The notes beneath the pieces are model-generated. The model searched no databases. It was given only the letters and a program-made list of their open reading frames with translations, and was not told where the DNA came from. A program made the translations under genes and the position numbers. Shown here piece after piece: positions 36,550 to 48,500 of a DNA stretch of 53,222 nt; the stretch's first letter is position 1, and each line of letters begins with the position of its first letter. The stretch is from Ectocarpus siliculosus (lineage: Eukaryota; Sar; Phaeophyceae; Ectocarpales; Ectocarpaceae), in NCBI GenBank assembly GCA_000310025.1, contig FN649752.1, positions 2,674,988-2,728,209 on the forward strand, written 5' to 3'.

Positions 36550-39168
36550 ATAAATACTTGTATAAAAAGCAACGACTGACTATGTTACCTGTGATAACAC
36601 CGAGAGAGGGGCAGGAAACTGCGTTGTTGTTGGTGCATAGATGAGGAAGAGAAGAGGGGGCCTGGCCCGTTTACGCGCTTTTTATTGTGACAAGACAAGG
36701 CTGGGGAGGGGTAGGGTTTGCCGCGGCCCGGCACGTCAAGGACAAGACGTACTGACGTTGTACCAAAGAGCGGTATTGTATACATGTAGGAAGGTTTGTG
36801 ACAGCAGTCAGTAACGGAAAGGATGCGCGTACATGCATGATCATGTTGGAGAACGGGGCAGCTTGTAGCTTGGGGTGCGTGTTTTCCGTTTTCCTTGGGC
36901 TTGCACGCATGGTGGCTTCAACGCGATCAGCTAGACTACATGCGTTTCAATCGCTGAACGCGTTTCCACCAAAGATTTTTGCGTGTGTGTTCTCGTAGGA
37001 GCATCACGAAATTCATTGCTGGCGCTGGTTTTGTTGTGTCGCATCTGCAACTGTGGTGCTGTGTAGGTGACGCGCTGGTAGACGATGGACGTCAATTGTG
37101 TTCAGCTCTTGAGACGAAAGACGCGTCGTTGCTGCGGCGGTTGCGTGGGAGGGGAACGGTGAAAGCAAAGAGGAGCAAGCTCCAGAGTTGTGTGCGTTGG
37201 CTAGAATGGCTTTAGAAGGGACAGGCGCTAGAACTCTCGCAAACGGTGCCTTGATATCATAGAACAAGCCGTGTAAACATGAAAGTACCGTAGCAACGGG
37301 GAGAGGGGGGGGGGGGGGGGGNNNNNNNNNNNNNNNNNNNNNNNNNNNNNNNNNNNNNNNNNNNNNNNNNNNNNNNNNNNNNNNNNNNNNNNNNNNNNNN
37401 NNNNNNNNNNNNNNNNNNNNNGTACCACGGGGGGGGGGGGGGGGGGGGGGGGGTAATCGAAGAGAAACAGACGTTCGCTAAGGTTTGTTTTCGGTTTTGG
37501 TTCCGTAAGCGTCTTCCTGGCTTGGCTCGACGTTTGGGGCTGATCGATGGTGGTATTGTAATTTGGCGAGAACCTTTCTTTCCGATGTCTGCTCATGTAG
37601 TTCCAAGAAAAGCACACGGTGAAATGGGCTGGAGAAGCGGCCGCTCGGATGTACTTATTTGTTTCGATCACCAGGATAGGGCGGCTGAAGGGTGGAGGGG
37701 TGGGGGGGGGTGCAGAGTATGTCGAGGAGCGTGGCGACGGGCGGTAGATCTCCAATCATGCGATGTCGTCATCAAGCGCTTCCGTCACATGGGCGTGCGT
37801 GGTGATTGAAGCCAGGAAGACTTCAGGTTGTTTCCAACCGTGGCGATTGAATCACGTTGTTGGTGCTGGGGGGGTGGTACACGGCAGTGTTTGTATCTTC
37901 CTTTTTTGCTCATGGGTGCTCCTCGTGTATGCACAAGAGGGACGACGGCAATGAATGCTTCTTTCCAAAACGCCTTCACAACAAGATACAAGAGCAAGGC
38001 GGATGTTTTCCTACCAATCGATCACCGCCAACCCCAGTAACCACTCCCCCCCATGCTGGAGTATGAGCGTGTTCGTTGCGCCACTCGCTTCTTCCTCGGT
38101 ACAACCGACGCTTGCTTCCGGTGGCGATGATAAATGAAGCCTATGGTCGTCGCTGGCTACAACAGTGCTTTGTCTTCAGACGGGAGCAAAACCCATCTCG
38201 CCGTGTAGTTGCAGGCTTTGTCCGTCGACGTGGCACCCGGTGAACAGAATACTGCGGGGGCAAACCCGGGTAGCCTGGGGATAACCTCTTCAGCCTCGGA
38301 CTGCGATGAGTGCAACCATCGCTGCACTTGCAGGCATCCTCACGATCTCCCGCTACGATGCACAGTGCACATTTGCCTTCGCGATCAAATCCCCCGGCGA
38401 CAAAGAAAGCAACGTATTTTCTAGGCCTGGTGGGTCATTGAACCTTCTCAGCCAAGATGCCAACACCCCCCCCCTTAACCAACCATCCCGGCTGCTAGTT
38501 CGTCCATACGCTGCGGTTTTAGTTTCTATTTTTCTCTCATTTCAATAGCGAACGCTCGGTTTTTCAAAACCCTCGTGTCCCAACAAGCGATCGTCAGCTC
38601 TTCTTGGCCTCCACTCGAACGAAGCCCGGGTCAAAAGACAATCCGCATTCCCTCCTCCAACACCAAACGAACCAGCACCACCCAGGAACTCCTACCATTT
38701 ACATGTCACCAACAAGACCTTGTCTTCAACATGGTAGCGGAGCACAACGGAGCAAGCGCACTCCGCCGTATGACTTTTGGAAATACCGACCGCACTGACA
38801 CCCTTACAACCCGGGCACGGTGATGCCTTTGTTTTCTACGGAAGAAAAAAGTTGTCACTCCCCCCCCCCCAGTCCCCACATAATGTATTACCCTACCTCT
38901 CTTCAATACGCTCAGCATTACCATGAACGCGGCCCTCGTAACGATTGACTCTTGTCTGAAATATTGACTCCGAGGAAAACACAACGCCACAAATACTTGG
39001 AGCCTGGGGCCCGCAACTCCGCTAAACCCAAGGGCCGTGGATAATCTAATAAGCACGTGCGCAGCGACGAGTCGTGAGCTGCTATTTGGCACACACGCTA
39101 AAACACTGCGGAGCGGGCGGAGATAAATAGAGCGGACCCCCCACCGTTTTACTTAGCCTAGACCTACG
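36550..39168. other. Intergenic region between convergent genes, with assembly gap
   Basis: This lies between the stop of thioredoxin (plus) and the stop of the RING gene (minus). 37322-37421 is a 100-N gap flanked on both sides by G-runs. No coding exon was found; short open frames here lack any recognised motif or coherent splice pattern. Confidence 0.55.
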
Positions 39169-40463
39169 TCAAGCACCACCCGTGTACCGAAATTGGTCCA
39201 AGAAGCCCGCCGCTGCTGCGGGTGACGACGGCGACGGCGGCGGCACAGAGCGCGACAAGCTTCGGCGGCTACGTCCTCGCCCATCGCCTGCTGCTTCTTC
39301 CTTCGCCATCTTGGACGGTGTCTCGTTCTCCTTGTTGCCCCCCAGCCTCCGCTGCTGCTGCTGCTGCTGCTGCTGCTCCCGCCGCCGACTCCGCTGCGTC
39401 AACGGCTCCGGATCGTCGTAGTGCCGGCCTCCCGGGCGAGTCCCCAGCCCGTCGAGGTCGAGCTCCTCTCCTTCTTGGTCTGCTGCTCTGTCCTGTTCGA
39501 TGCCGCTCCCCTCTCGCCGCCCGCGCTTCTCGTTGGTTGCCGTTGCCGCCGCCGCCGCCGCCGACCGTAACCCCCGCGATGATTGGCTGCTCTCGACACG
39601 CCAGTCGAACTCCACCTCTTCTTCTTCTTCTTCTTCGTCGTCGTCGGCACCGTGATCCTCCTCCCCCTTTCCTCCGTGCCCGCCCCCCTCGCTACGTTCG
39701 TTTTCCTCCGGCTTTCCATCCGACCCCGACAACGGCGCGGTCTCAGCACTCCAATCAAATTCAGCCTCCTCCTCCTCATCCTCCTCCTCATCCTCCTCCT
39801 CCTCCTCCAACTCTCGAGTGTTAGGGGCCAACGATGGGGGGGAGAGACGCAGCGGGCGGACAACCCGCCTGCCGCCGCTCCCGCCAACCTCTCCGCTACC
39901 ACCAACCCCCCCGCCCCTCCGAGTCACGCAGCGTTGCCCGCGCCTAGGACAGGCCGACAACGATTCTGGCGACTCCATCCAAATATCATCCGCCATATCG
40001 TCGTCGTCGTCGTCATCACCACGCGCCGTCCCCACCTTAGTTCTCTTTCGCGAGCCCCCACCCTCCTCTCCTCTCGCGATTTCCTCCTCTTCCTCCTCCC
40101 CCTCCCGCCGTGCCTCCACGACCGGACCCGCAGTAGCACCCGTAGCACCACCAGCGGGAGCGGGAGCGGGAGCGGCGGCGCTGTCAGCGTCGGGGCTCCG
40201 AAGCCCTCCCCGCCGCCGGCTCGTGCCGGTCAAACGAGACGCCGCACTCGCAAGACCACCGCCGCCGCCGCGGCCGCCGCCGCCCGGCTGCGGACCACGG
40301 GATGACGACGATGCCGATACCTCCTCCTCAAACGGAGAATATCGTCGTCGTTGCAACGGAGGAGGAGGAGGAGGACGCAACAACCCCCGCCGCTCCTCGC
40401 CAGCGCCGGAGGCGCTGCTGAATCTACGGCGGGTCAACCACGGCGGGGACGACGCCGCTGCTG

Positions 40464-40496
<33 letters not shown>

Positions 40497-43400
40497 AGGA
40501 AGTGCGTCCCGCCGCCGTTCTGTTCGCCGATACCGACGAAGCTGCTCCGAGGCTGCTAACCCCTAAGGCAGCACTCAAGCCGAACCTCCTATTGGCGTTG
40601 CCGCTTGTGGGGGAGGACGCGGCGCTCCCGTGCGAGGACGACGCGGCCGCCGGTGGCGGCCGCGGGCGTTCCACTCGAGGTGGCCTTGCCGGCGGAGCCG
40701 TCGTCGCCGTTGTCGCGGAGGCCGCTGAGCTTGCTCTCCCCCTCCTCGTCGTTGTGGGTTCCTCCCTCCCAGCTCTTCTCTCGCTCCTCCTTCTCGGAGC
40801 CCTTGCGGAAGGTACCCATGGCCTGCTTTCGGCCTCGCTACCGCTGCTGCCGTCCTCTTCCTCCTCCTCTTCCGACGAACTTGTCTCCTCCTCTCCATCC
40901 TTTTCCTCTTCCCCTAACGACTCCTCCGGGCTCTCTTCGCTCGATGTGGCGCACCATCCGTCACTACCCTCGCTCTGCTGCTGCTGCCGTCGTTGCAGCC
41001 GTCGCTGCGCCCTCCTATGCCGAGAACTCGAAGCACCCCCGCTTATTGCATCGTTGGTCGCTGTGCACCGAAGCCCTGAAGGTCCGCTATGCTGCCGTCG
41101 ACGTTGACCCGATTGCCCCGGCCCTTCATCCTCCTGGTCGTTCTCGCCGCCTACACGCCGGCCGGTCAGGGACGATACGTATCCTGTCGAGCTTCGACCA
41201 TGGGCGGGAGCGCCGGCTGCTGCTGCTGCTGAGCTCGATCTCGCCGGCGCGGAGCGGTGGCGTTGAGGGTAGCGAAAGAGCCTCGAGGGGGGCGGGGGGC
41301 GGCGGCGCGGCCTGAGGGGAGAATCACCCACAAGACGAGCTGCACGACCAAAAATTGGCGCACAGGGTGTGACCGGAGAGAGGCGGGAAAAAGGCGACGT
41401 TGTTGTAGACAAAAACGCAAGGCAACATGCGGTCATGAGTAGCGCAAGGGTCCAGATCAGTCGTACGTAAAGTCGGCGGTTACAAACGCCCAGGAGGGAT
41501 CGGGCGAAAGCGAACACTGGCAGGTGCCCCAATGAAAAGTGCGCACACTCATAAGTTTCAGCAAGCGCCCCAGCGCCTTACATGGTACTCTCTGAAAACG
41601 ACGGCTTAAAAAAAAAAAGAATTGTCCTGGCGGGGAAAACAAAACTTCGTAACCCTACTCGTGGCGGTCGTGTGATTATCACCATCGGTGCTTGATTTTG
41701 GGCCCCCTCGAAAGCAGGGCGTCGATTCTGGTGTGCTACCTCAACATTCTCAAGAAACGCCCATCTATCTGCTGGAACGACATCGGCACAACTTCCGCTC
41801 TCTGACAAGCCACCGCTGTGCCCCCTATCAAGCACGGGCGCGAAAGGCCTGGCTGCTTGCCTCGCTCGGAGAAAGAAGCTCGTTCTCCTCGAACGCAGCC
41901 GGAATCATTTGGACAACCACAAGGGGGGTGGCATGCGCACGTTTCTCCAACGAGCATCGCCGGTAGCTTTGATCACAATTATTTCGACTAGACTCAAGTC
42001 GTCGAACACCGACCGGTGACTCCTTTCTCGCTTTTTTCCCGATCCCCAGTTCGCCAAGCAACTCCTTCGCAAAAGGACAAGCCAAAGGGCCTCTCCGTAC
42101 CTGCCTCTTGCTGGAGCTGCCGCAACTCGTTGGGCAACATTCCACCGTCCACATCGCCAACGCCGGCCCTTCTTCTCCGCCGCGGTCTCTCCGCCGCACC
42201 CCTGCCCGCCCAAGCGGCCGGACCTCCCCTTCCACCAAAAAATGATGACATGGGAGAGTGCCTTAGCTCGCCGCCCACCCTCGCCCGGCCGTCTGGATTG
42301 CCAGATCTACGTCGGGGAGCGCCAGTGACGTCATCGCTACCGCCACCGCTGCCTCGTCGAGTAGTAGTAGCGGGTTGTCGCCTGCTTGGCGCACTTCTTC
42401 TTCTCTCCGGTCGCCTGAGATCGTACAACTCTTCCCACAATCCCTCGTCCTCCCCCTCCTCCTCCTCCTCCTCCTCCTCCTCCTCCTCCTCGCTCTTTTC
42501 AAGTAATCGCGCAATGTAGCGGCGGCGGCGGCGGCGGCAGTGAGGAGTCAAAGAGGCAAAGACAAGAGGAGATTGGCGAATGAGTGGAGAACGAAAGAGT
42601 AGACACGCCACGTACAGGCCGTCGCTTTTTTCGTTTGGCCGCAGCTTGCGTAGAATAACACGTTTCGCGTGCAACGAAGTTCGCATCACGTCTCAAGGCG
42701 AAAAGGAGCAGAACGACCACACCAGGTTGTCTCGGATCCTGTTGCTTGTCCAACCAAACGCTCCATGGGTACGGATACCCGGATGGATAGCCGTGAAATG
42801 GGATCACCTCGCCTGAATCCTCAATGCTCTCACGGGTACGGAAAACCGGATAACCGTGAATTGGGCTCACCTCGCCTGCACCGTCGGCGACCAGAAACCC
42901 GTCCGAGATGTAGCCGTGAGGGCCAACCCGCCCGGCTTCGCCATCGTCCTGTTCGCCACTGCTAGTGCCGCTTTCTTGGGCAGCAAGGGCGGCGGCCAGG
43001 TCTTCGTCCGACGAGCAATTCGCGGCCTGATCTCGTTCCTGCACCTGCGCGGGGGGAGTCCGTGAGCGGGGAAGGAAAAGGAAGACCACCAAACGGCGAC
43101 GTCGGGAAGGGAGGACGGCACCGAGCTCCATGTCATGTGAACGAGACAGGGCTGCAAATCTGGGGCAGGGCTACATAGTCGCGGAAACAACAACGACGAC
43201 GGTTCGCGAGAAATCAGTCGCTTGTCCACCTGGGCGCTGCTTCAGCGGATGTGAAAACACGAGCCACGAAAACCCCAACAAACACAACAGAATGAGGAAT
43301 TACCTACAGAGTGGTGTTGTTAATAAATTCAAGGATTGGTCAACCCTATCTCGCGGTGCGTTGTGTGCGGTGTCGAAATTTCTCTCGGTGATATAGTCGG

Positions 43401-44974
43401 GCTTGTGAGTACCCAAAAACAACATACAACTTCCGCGAGCTGGCTGCAGCACGGGTGCGTGAAGCAAAACCGCATGCTACAGCAGCTCGATATATATTGA
43501 GTGTTCTCCATCCATCCACCCTGTACATTATCGCTCTCGGCTGTCGTGCACCTCAACTATCTCGCCGGCGGCAAGCCTGATGCCGGACTTGCTGCCGCCG
43601 CCGTGACGGATCGCGTTGAAGCGCTCCTTACACAGGGGGCACGTGTTCGTCCTCTCCGACCAGATGCTGATGCACGCGAAGCAGTAGGCGTGGGCGCACG
43701 CGGGCGCGAGCACGTCGCACGCAGCCCGCCTCAGCAGGAAGCCCTGATCGTCCACAGTCTCCAGACAGATTCCTGAACGGAGAAAAACGAAAAATCGTGC
43801 CCATATGTTGTTGCATTGTGCCTATGTAGGTGGACATTGCACAATCAGAAAAGGCCGTTGGATGGGCGTGAGCACGGGCAGAGTTGTGGTAACGAGGTGC
43901 GTTCGTGCCGTGGGTGCCGTGCGTATGTCTCGCCAATGCTGCTCTCCAGCTCACTACTGCTGTAGCCAGCTTGAGCGGGAAAACGGCTCAATGTGTCCTA
44001 TTGTCGAGAGGTGTGTAGGTATCTACAGTAATGCCAGGCATGATAGAGGCAGCGTGTGTGTAGAGCCATCAAGAGAAACATAGGATGGGTGCTCCTCAAA
44101 CATGGTTCGGGATAATATTAAGGGCGGAAGGTTGGAGTTGGCTGCTCCAAGGGACAGCCTCCGGTGCTATGTACATACCGTATATGACACAAGATAACAC
44201 ACCCCCTTGGCCGATTTTCAAAGCTCGATTTCTCAACAGCAGGAAGAGTCACAGCGCCGAAAACGGCGGCGTTGGAACCGTCTCGTCGAGAGCTGTTCGA
44301 AAACGTATTGATTCATTTATGCATCCTCTTCGTCGTGGAGTAATCGAGCTTTGAAAATCGGTCCAGGGGGTGTGTTATCTTGTGTCATATACGGTAGTGT
44401 TGTCATGCTAGCGGCTAAGTCAACCACACAGCAAGCACAATTCCTTAGACGTGTGCTGCGCCAAAGTATGTCGATGTGATGCCGTGTACGCAAAAGTATA
44501 TTTGTAGGGATGGGTAGACTCGGGTTGACCCGTCATAGTTCGTGGTATGTATGGTGTGTGTCTATCGCTGCTGCTGCCTGCTTGCGCTCGTACGGCGCGT
44601 GTGATTGCCTTCCAGCAGACTACTGGAGTCTATCCTATACTCCTGTACAACAACATCAGCCGTCGCACCTGTGTTCAAATTGCAAGGAAGCTTCCTACCC
44701 TATTTGCAATTTGGAGTGTTAGCCGCACTCCCATGCAACACCAAAATAGGCAGCACTCCCTATACAGCCTAACGAGAGAGAGGAGGACCCCCCTGCTCTC
44801 ACCACAAGTGGTGGCCGCCATGATCTGTCGTCGGCTAGCCCTGATGGCAAGCGGCCGTTGATCTTTCGACAGGGAGGGCGGAGGGTCAGCTGCCTCGCCA
44901 GGCGAAGGCGAAGGTGCCGCCGCCACGCCATCTCTGCGTCCTGCAGGCGGAAAAAACGACGACGTCTCCGTCAT
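39169..44974 (-). CDS. RING-finger protein with long acidic low-complexity tail
   Basis: Exons on the minus strand: 44974-44803 (ATG), 43772-43552, 43044-42871, about 42494-42101, and a last exon from about 41228 to the stop at 39169. The first junctions join in phase (1, 0, 0). The RING spans residues about 57-103: C-G-I-C, split across intron 1, then C-A-H-A-Y-C-F-A-C and C-P-L-C, with spacing C-x2-C-x22-C-x-H-x2-C-x2-C-x10-C-x2-C. An E3 ubiquitin-ligase activity is expected from the family. Next come S-S-D-E-D and G-Y-I-S-D-G-F-L-V-A-D-G, a poly-E run, and a last exon of almost 700 codons with poly-A, poly-Q, poly-D/E, R-rich and S-rich tracts. That exon holds two copies of E-F-D-W followed by a V/A-E-S/T motif, and a D-D-I-W-M-E-S-P-E-S motif. 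RING plus a disordered tail resembles PHRF1/TOPORS-style nuclear E3s only in outline. The boundary between exons 4 and 5 is uncertain. Confidence 0.75.
42763..42886. repeat. Tandem duplication carrying a second splice donor
   Basis: Copies at about 42763-42822 and 42831-42886 share 'gggtacgga', 'ccgtgaa' and 'cacctcgcctg'. On the minus strand each contains GGC-GAG|gtg. One donor ends exon 3 of the RING gene at 42871. The other, at 42808, is 63 bases further on and keeps the frame open. Confidence 0.75.
44176..44396. mobile_element. MITE with 53 bp inverted repeats and TA flanks
   Basis: 44178-44230 and 44342-44394 are inverted copies beginning 'ccgtatatgacacaagataa' and ending 'ttttcaaagctcgatt', with only two mismatches. 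TA lies immediately outside each end (44176-44177 and 44395-44396), fitting a Tc1/mariner-type target duplication. The 111 bp centre has no coding frame. It sits in intron 1 of the RING gene, so the primary transcript could fold into a long hairpin. Confidence 0.85.
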
Positions 44975-45507
44975 GCCCTCGCTCGCTCTATGTGCTTGTG
45001 TGTGTCCCTCTCTCTGCCTTCCTCTCTCCCCCACACCCAGGAGCAAGCAGTTCCTGCTTTGCTGCTTTGTCCTGCTTCCCGGGGCCGGGGAGGCATACCC
45101 CATATGGTAGTTCCCGGCTTCCCGGTGCCCCCCCCCCCCCACCAGAGTGCGGAAAGCCGCAACAGAGACCCCGTGCCGTGTTGCGGATTTACCATTTCGC
45201 GGCGGAAATAGTGCGATTCCGCAACGCCGCAACAGCTAAATGGAACGTCGTTTTTTTTTTGAGACGACAGCAGTCTTGTTCATGAAACAACCGAGGGGGG
45301 AGGGGATACGTTTCACTACTGACTGGATGGATCCAAGCCGGCATCGTTGGATCTTGCTCGCTGGTAACACACCTCAAGGGGCTGCTGTTGCGCACGTCTC
45401 TCACTTGGATTGGATATCTGCAGGAGGAGCACCAAGGGTCTCGTGACGCCACCGTCGTCACGACCTGCCAAGACGCACATTCCATCTCGACCCACACGCG
45501 ATCAATC
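44975..45507. promoter_or_regulatory. Divergent intergenic region
   Basis: This 533 bp separates the proposed start codons of the RING gene (44974, minus) and the coiled-coil gene (45508, plus) and must hold the promoters of both unless 5' non-coding exons lie elsewhere. It contains a CT-rich stretch near 45005-45040, a C-run near 45130 and a T-run near 45251. No TATA-like or other defined site could be assigned. Confidence 0.4.
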
Positions 45508-48500
45508 ATGATGATGTGCGTTGACGAGCTCGAGAGTCAAAGGAGAGAGCTTGAGGCGAGGAGAGCCATGCTCGAGGAACGGTTCAAGCTTCGCCTTGCC
45601 ACCGCCCAGGTAAAGAACAGGTCTCGTGTCTGAATGTGTGCATGCACCGAGTGACCGAGTGATCCACCAAGGCAGGTTCGGACGTACAGTGAGTGGTACC
45701 ATGTCACCGTCGTTGTCGTGTCTGTCGGCGTTTTCTACGGGCGGTCGTCGGTCGAAGGAGTGCCACAGCCTCCGAGGCAGCGGATCTCATCATCGCACCT
45801 ATCTATCAAGCACCTATGTCTGTATATACTTCTATAGCGCCAATGCTTGCCAACCTTTTTCTGCAAACCGTGCGTAGGCTGGATTGTGTGTGAGCGTCCA
45901 CTACTAGCGAAAATCTTCGTCCTGGTCATGCGGCAGCAAGACAAATATCTTGCAATGCGGGTACAGCAGCAGTAGTCGGTGGCAAGTTGCTCGTGGGGTA
46001 TATGATGTTACGGTCGTCAGCGCAGAGAGTGCGTGTGAAAACTACGGACACGCAGTGAATATTGCACGTATCCATATTGCCCGGACCCATCTGTTTGACC
46101 AAAGTAGCACCTTAGAATACAGAGGAGCGCCGGATGTATGCAAACTACACACAGTGGATGGTAGCGCGCACCGTTGGCACTGCACATATTGAAGCATCAT
46201 CATCGTCTCTCTGACTCTCTCGACCTGAGGTGCAACAATCAAGTTGAACTCATTTGACCTAGGAGTCCGGCATGATCCACAAAGGCAGTGTACGTGCGTT
46301 TTCGTCATGGCAGTGATCGTTCAATCGTTTACAGTCTCATATGCGTACTATGTACGCATACTGCGTAGGAACACGCTCGTCTCTCTAGAGCGCGGCGTGA
46401 TGTTCATGGTCCCATCTACGGTGATGCGGTCTGCTTTGGGTTTCCACACGGCATTGACCAATCAACAGGAGTTCGGCATGATCCACACCCAACGCCTCGG
46501 CCGGGTGCGGGAAGCTTTTGTGGCGCAGTGTGGCGCCGCTCGCAGGAGGAACCAGAGCATCCTGGACAAGGCGAAGCAGGTGGGTACAGAGTGCCGGCGT
46601 ACAACACTGTCAACGGCAGGCCTCAATGTTCCCGAGAGGTATCGACAATGTTTCCGTGGTCCCGTCATGGCGGTGCTAGAGCTGAGAAAATGCTTATCGA
46701 GAGGCGATGTATGGACAGGAGTGCAGCGTGTTGCAACTACAAAAACGTGGCGACACGGCGGAAAACTTTCCATGCCTTGACAAAGCGTGAAACGCAACAT
46801 CTTGGTGTTTACAGAGAGACAGAACCACGCTTGCAAAGTAACCTTAACCTTTCTATGTCACGTAATTTCTTGCGCTCAGCTTACGTGAGGAAGGAAATGG
46901 AAAGGACCGAACCGCCGTTCAGCTGCCAATTTCGAAGTAGTCAAAGATATATGGCCGATGGTTTCCAACCCCTAACCCCGTTCCCTCTTGGTTTTTGCTG
47001 CCGTCTCTGAATCCACCGGCGTTCGTCACAAACGTCCAAAAAAGAGCAACGACGCCTTCTCGCACGAGAGGGCTCTCAGTGGCTTGAGCCATAAGAGACT
47101 CTCGCACCAGACGGAGCGCTTCTTGTCCGTAGCCGACAAGCTGTACCCGGCCTGGCAGGTGGGTGTGGCTTCACCATATGATAATACCTTCTAGCCTGGT
47201 GTTCTGCCGCCGCGCGACCCAAAACGTGCATGCGTTCTCCCTCATCAGACCGTCTTGCAAGGCAGGTCATCACGTAGTGTGGCTATGATTCCTTCGACGG
47301 GTATCTTGGCTGGGTGAAAATCTCAGACGAGAGAGAGAGAGAGATCAATTGCAACACTTCCGCGGCCTACACAACGAACCCGGAACAGGCCCAATAGTGC
47401 TGTGCCGCGCGCTCTGCCCCAACCGCTGATCCACCATAATCCGCCAGCGCAGTGTAGCTCCGGTGCGATCGTTCTCTACATCCAGCAGCCAGGTGCTACA
47501 CAATGAGACTACTCCTTGAACAAAAATCACCACACGGTTTGGAGGAGTAGACATAGCCCCCATGTCTTCACCCGCCACAACGTGTACGCGCTCCCAACAG
47601 GAAGAGCAGCTGCACAGGAAGACAAGACAGCTGGCAACGATCGAGGAGGAGCGATTCGTTACCGAGCAGCGGCGTAGGGCGGCGCGCGACAGGTTCGAGC
47701 AGGAACAGGCCCTGGCAGCGGTCATCGCCGAAGGCCAGCGGCGGCTCGCCGCTGCAAGGGTAAGCTAGCCTTGGGACGGCGGTTAGGGGAGAGTCTATTT
47801 CCGTGGGTATATTCCCTCTCCCATGTACAAGATGTACGGATCGCGAGTTTTCTTCGTCGTCCAGCGATCAAATGAAGAGACGGGGGCTGTGATGTTCTTG
47901 TGATCACCATGCACGTCGTACGTATGTAGTCTCTCGAATTCTAGGCCGTGTGCGAGGGCGCGACCGGGGGTAAAGTTTGGTGTTGGGAATAGACTCCAGC
48001 GGCGGGAATCGGGAACGTTGCGTCTGGCCTTGTTGCGACAGCGCAAGGTGAGCCTCCGCCGCAGGTGGACGAAAGAAAAGGCGACCGGCGTCGTACATAC
48101 GCCGGCGTCCCTGATGCCCGCACGGCGCGACGCCGCACGTCGAGTCTCGTCGACCAGCATCTGTGCTCCACGCGAACACAGCAGTGTACCTCTTCTCCGA
48201 TTTCGCCTTTGTTCTTCGTCCCGTACCCATGTCAGCAAGAGTTTTGCCCCAGGGACCCAGTCCGCGAGACGCACCTCTGCGCAGCTTTCCAAATTGCCCC
48301 TTGGGTTGTCTTCTTAATGGCACACCTACTCCCAGTAGCTCTGTCGTGCTCCCCGACCAACAACATCTTGAGCCCTAACGAAACGTCGCCCACACGAAAC
48401 AATAACACACACAGGCACACGAGCGCAACGAGTCCGCGGTCAGGCAGGTCCGGCGGGGTCGCTCGACGGCCGCAGATGGACAGGCCCTGAACGCGGAGCT

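Noticed and set aside
39818-41107. 429-codon open frame on the plus strand
   Set aside because: It is antisense to the last exon of the RING gene and consists of A/P/S/L runs produced by its GC-rich trinucleotide repeats.
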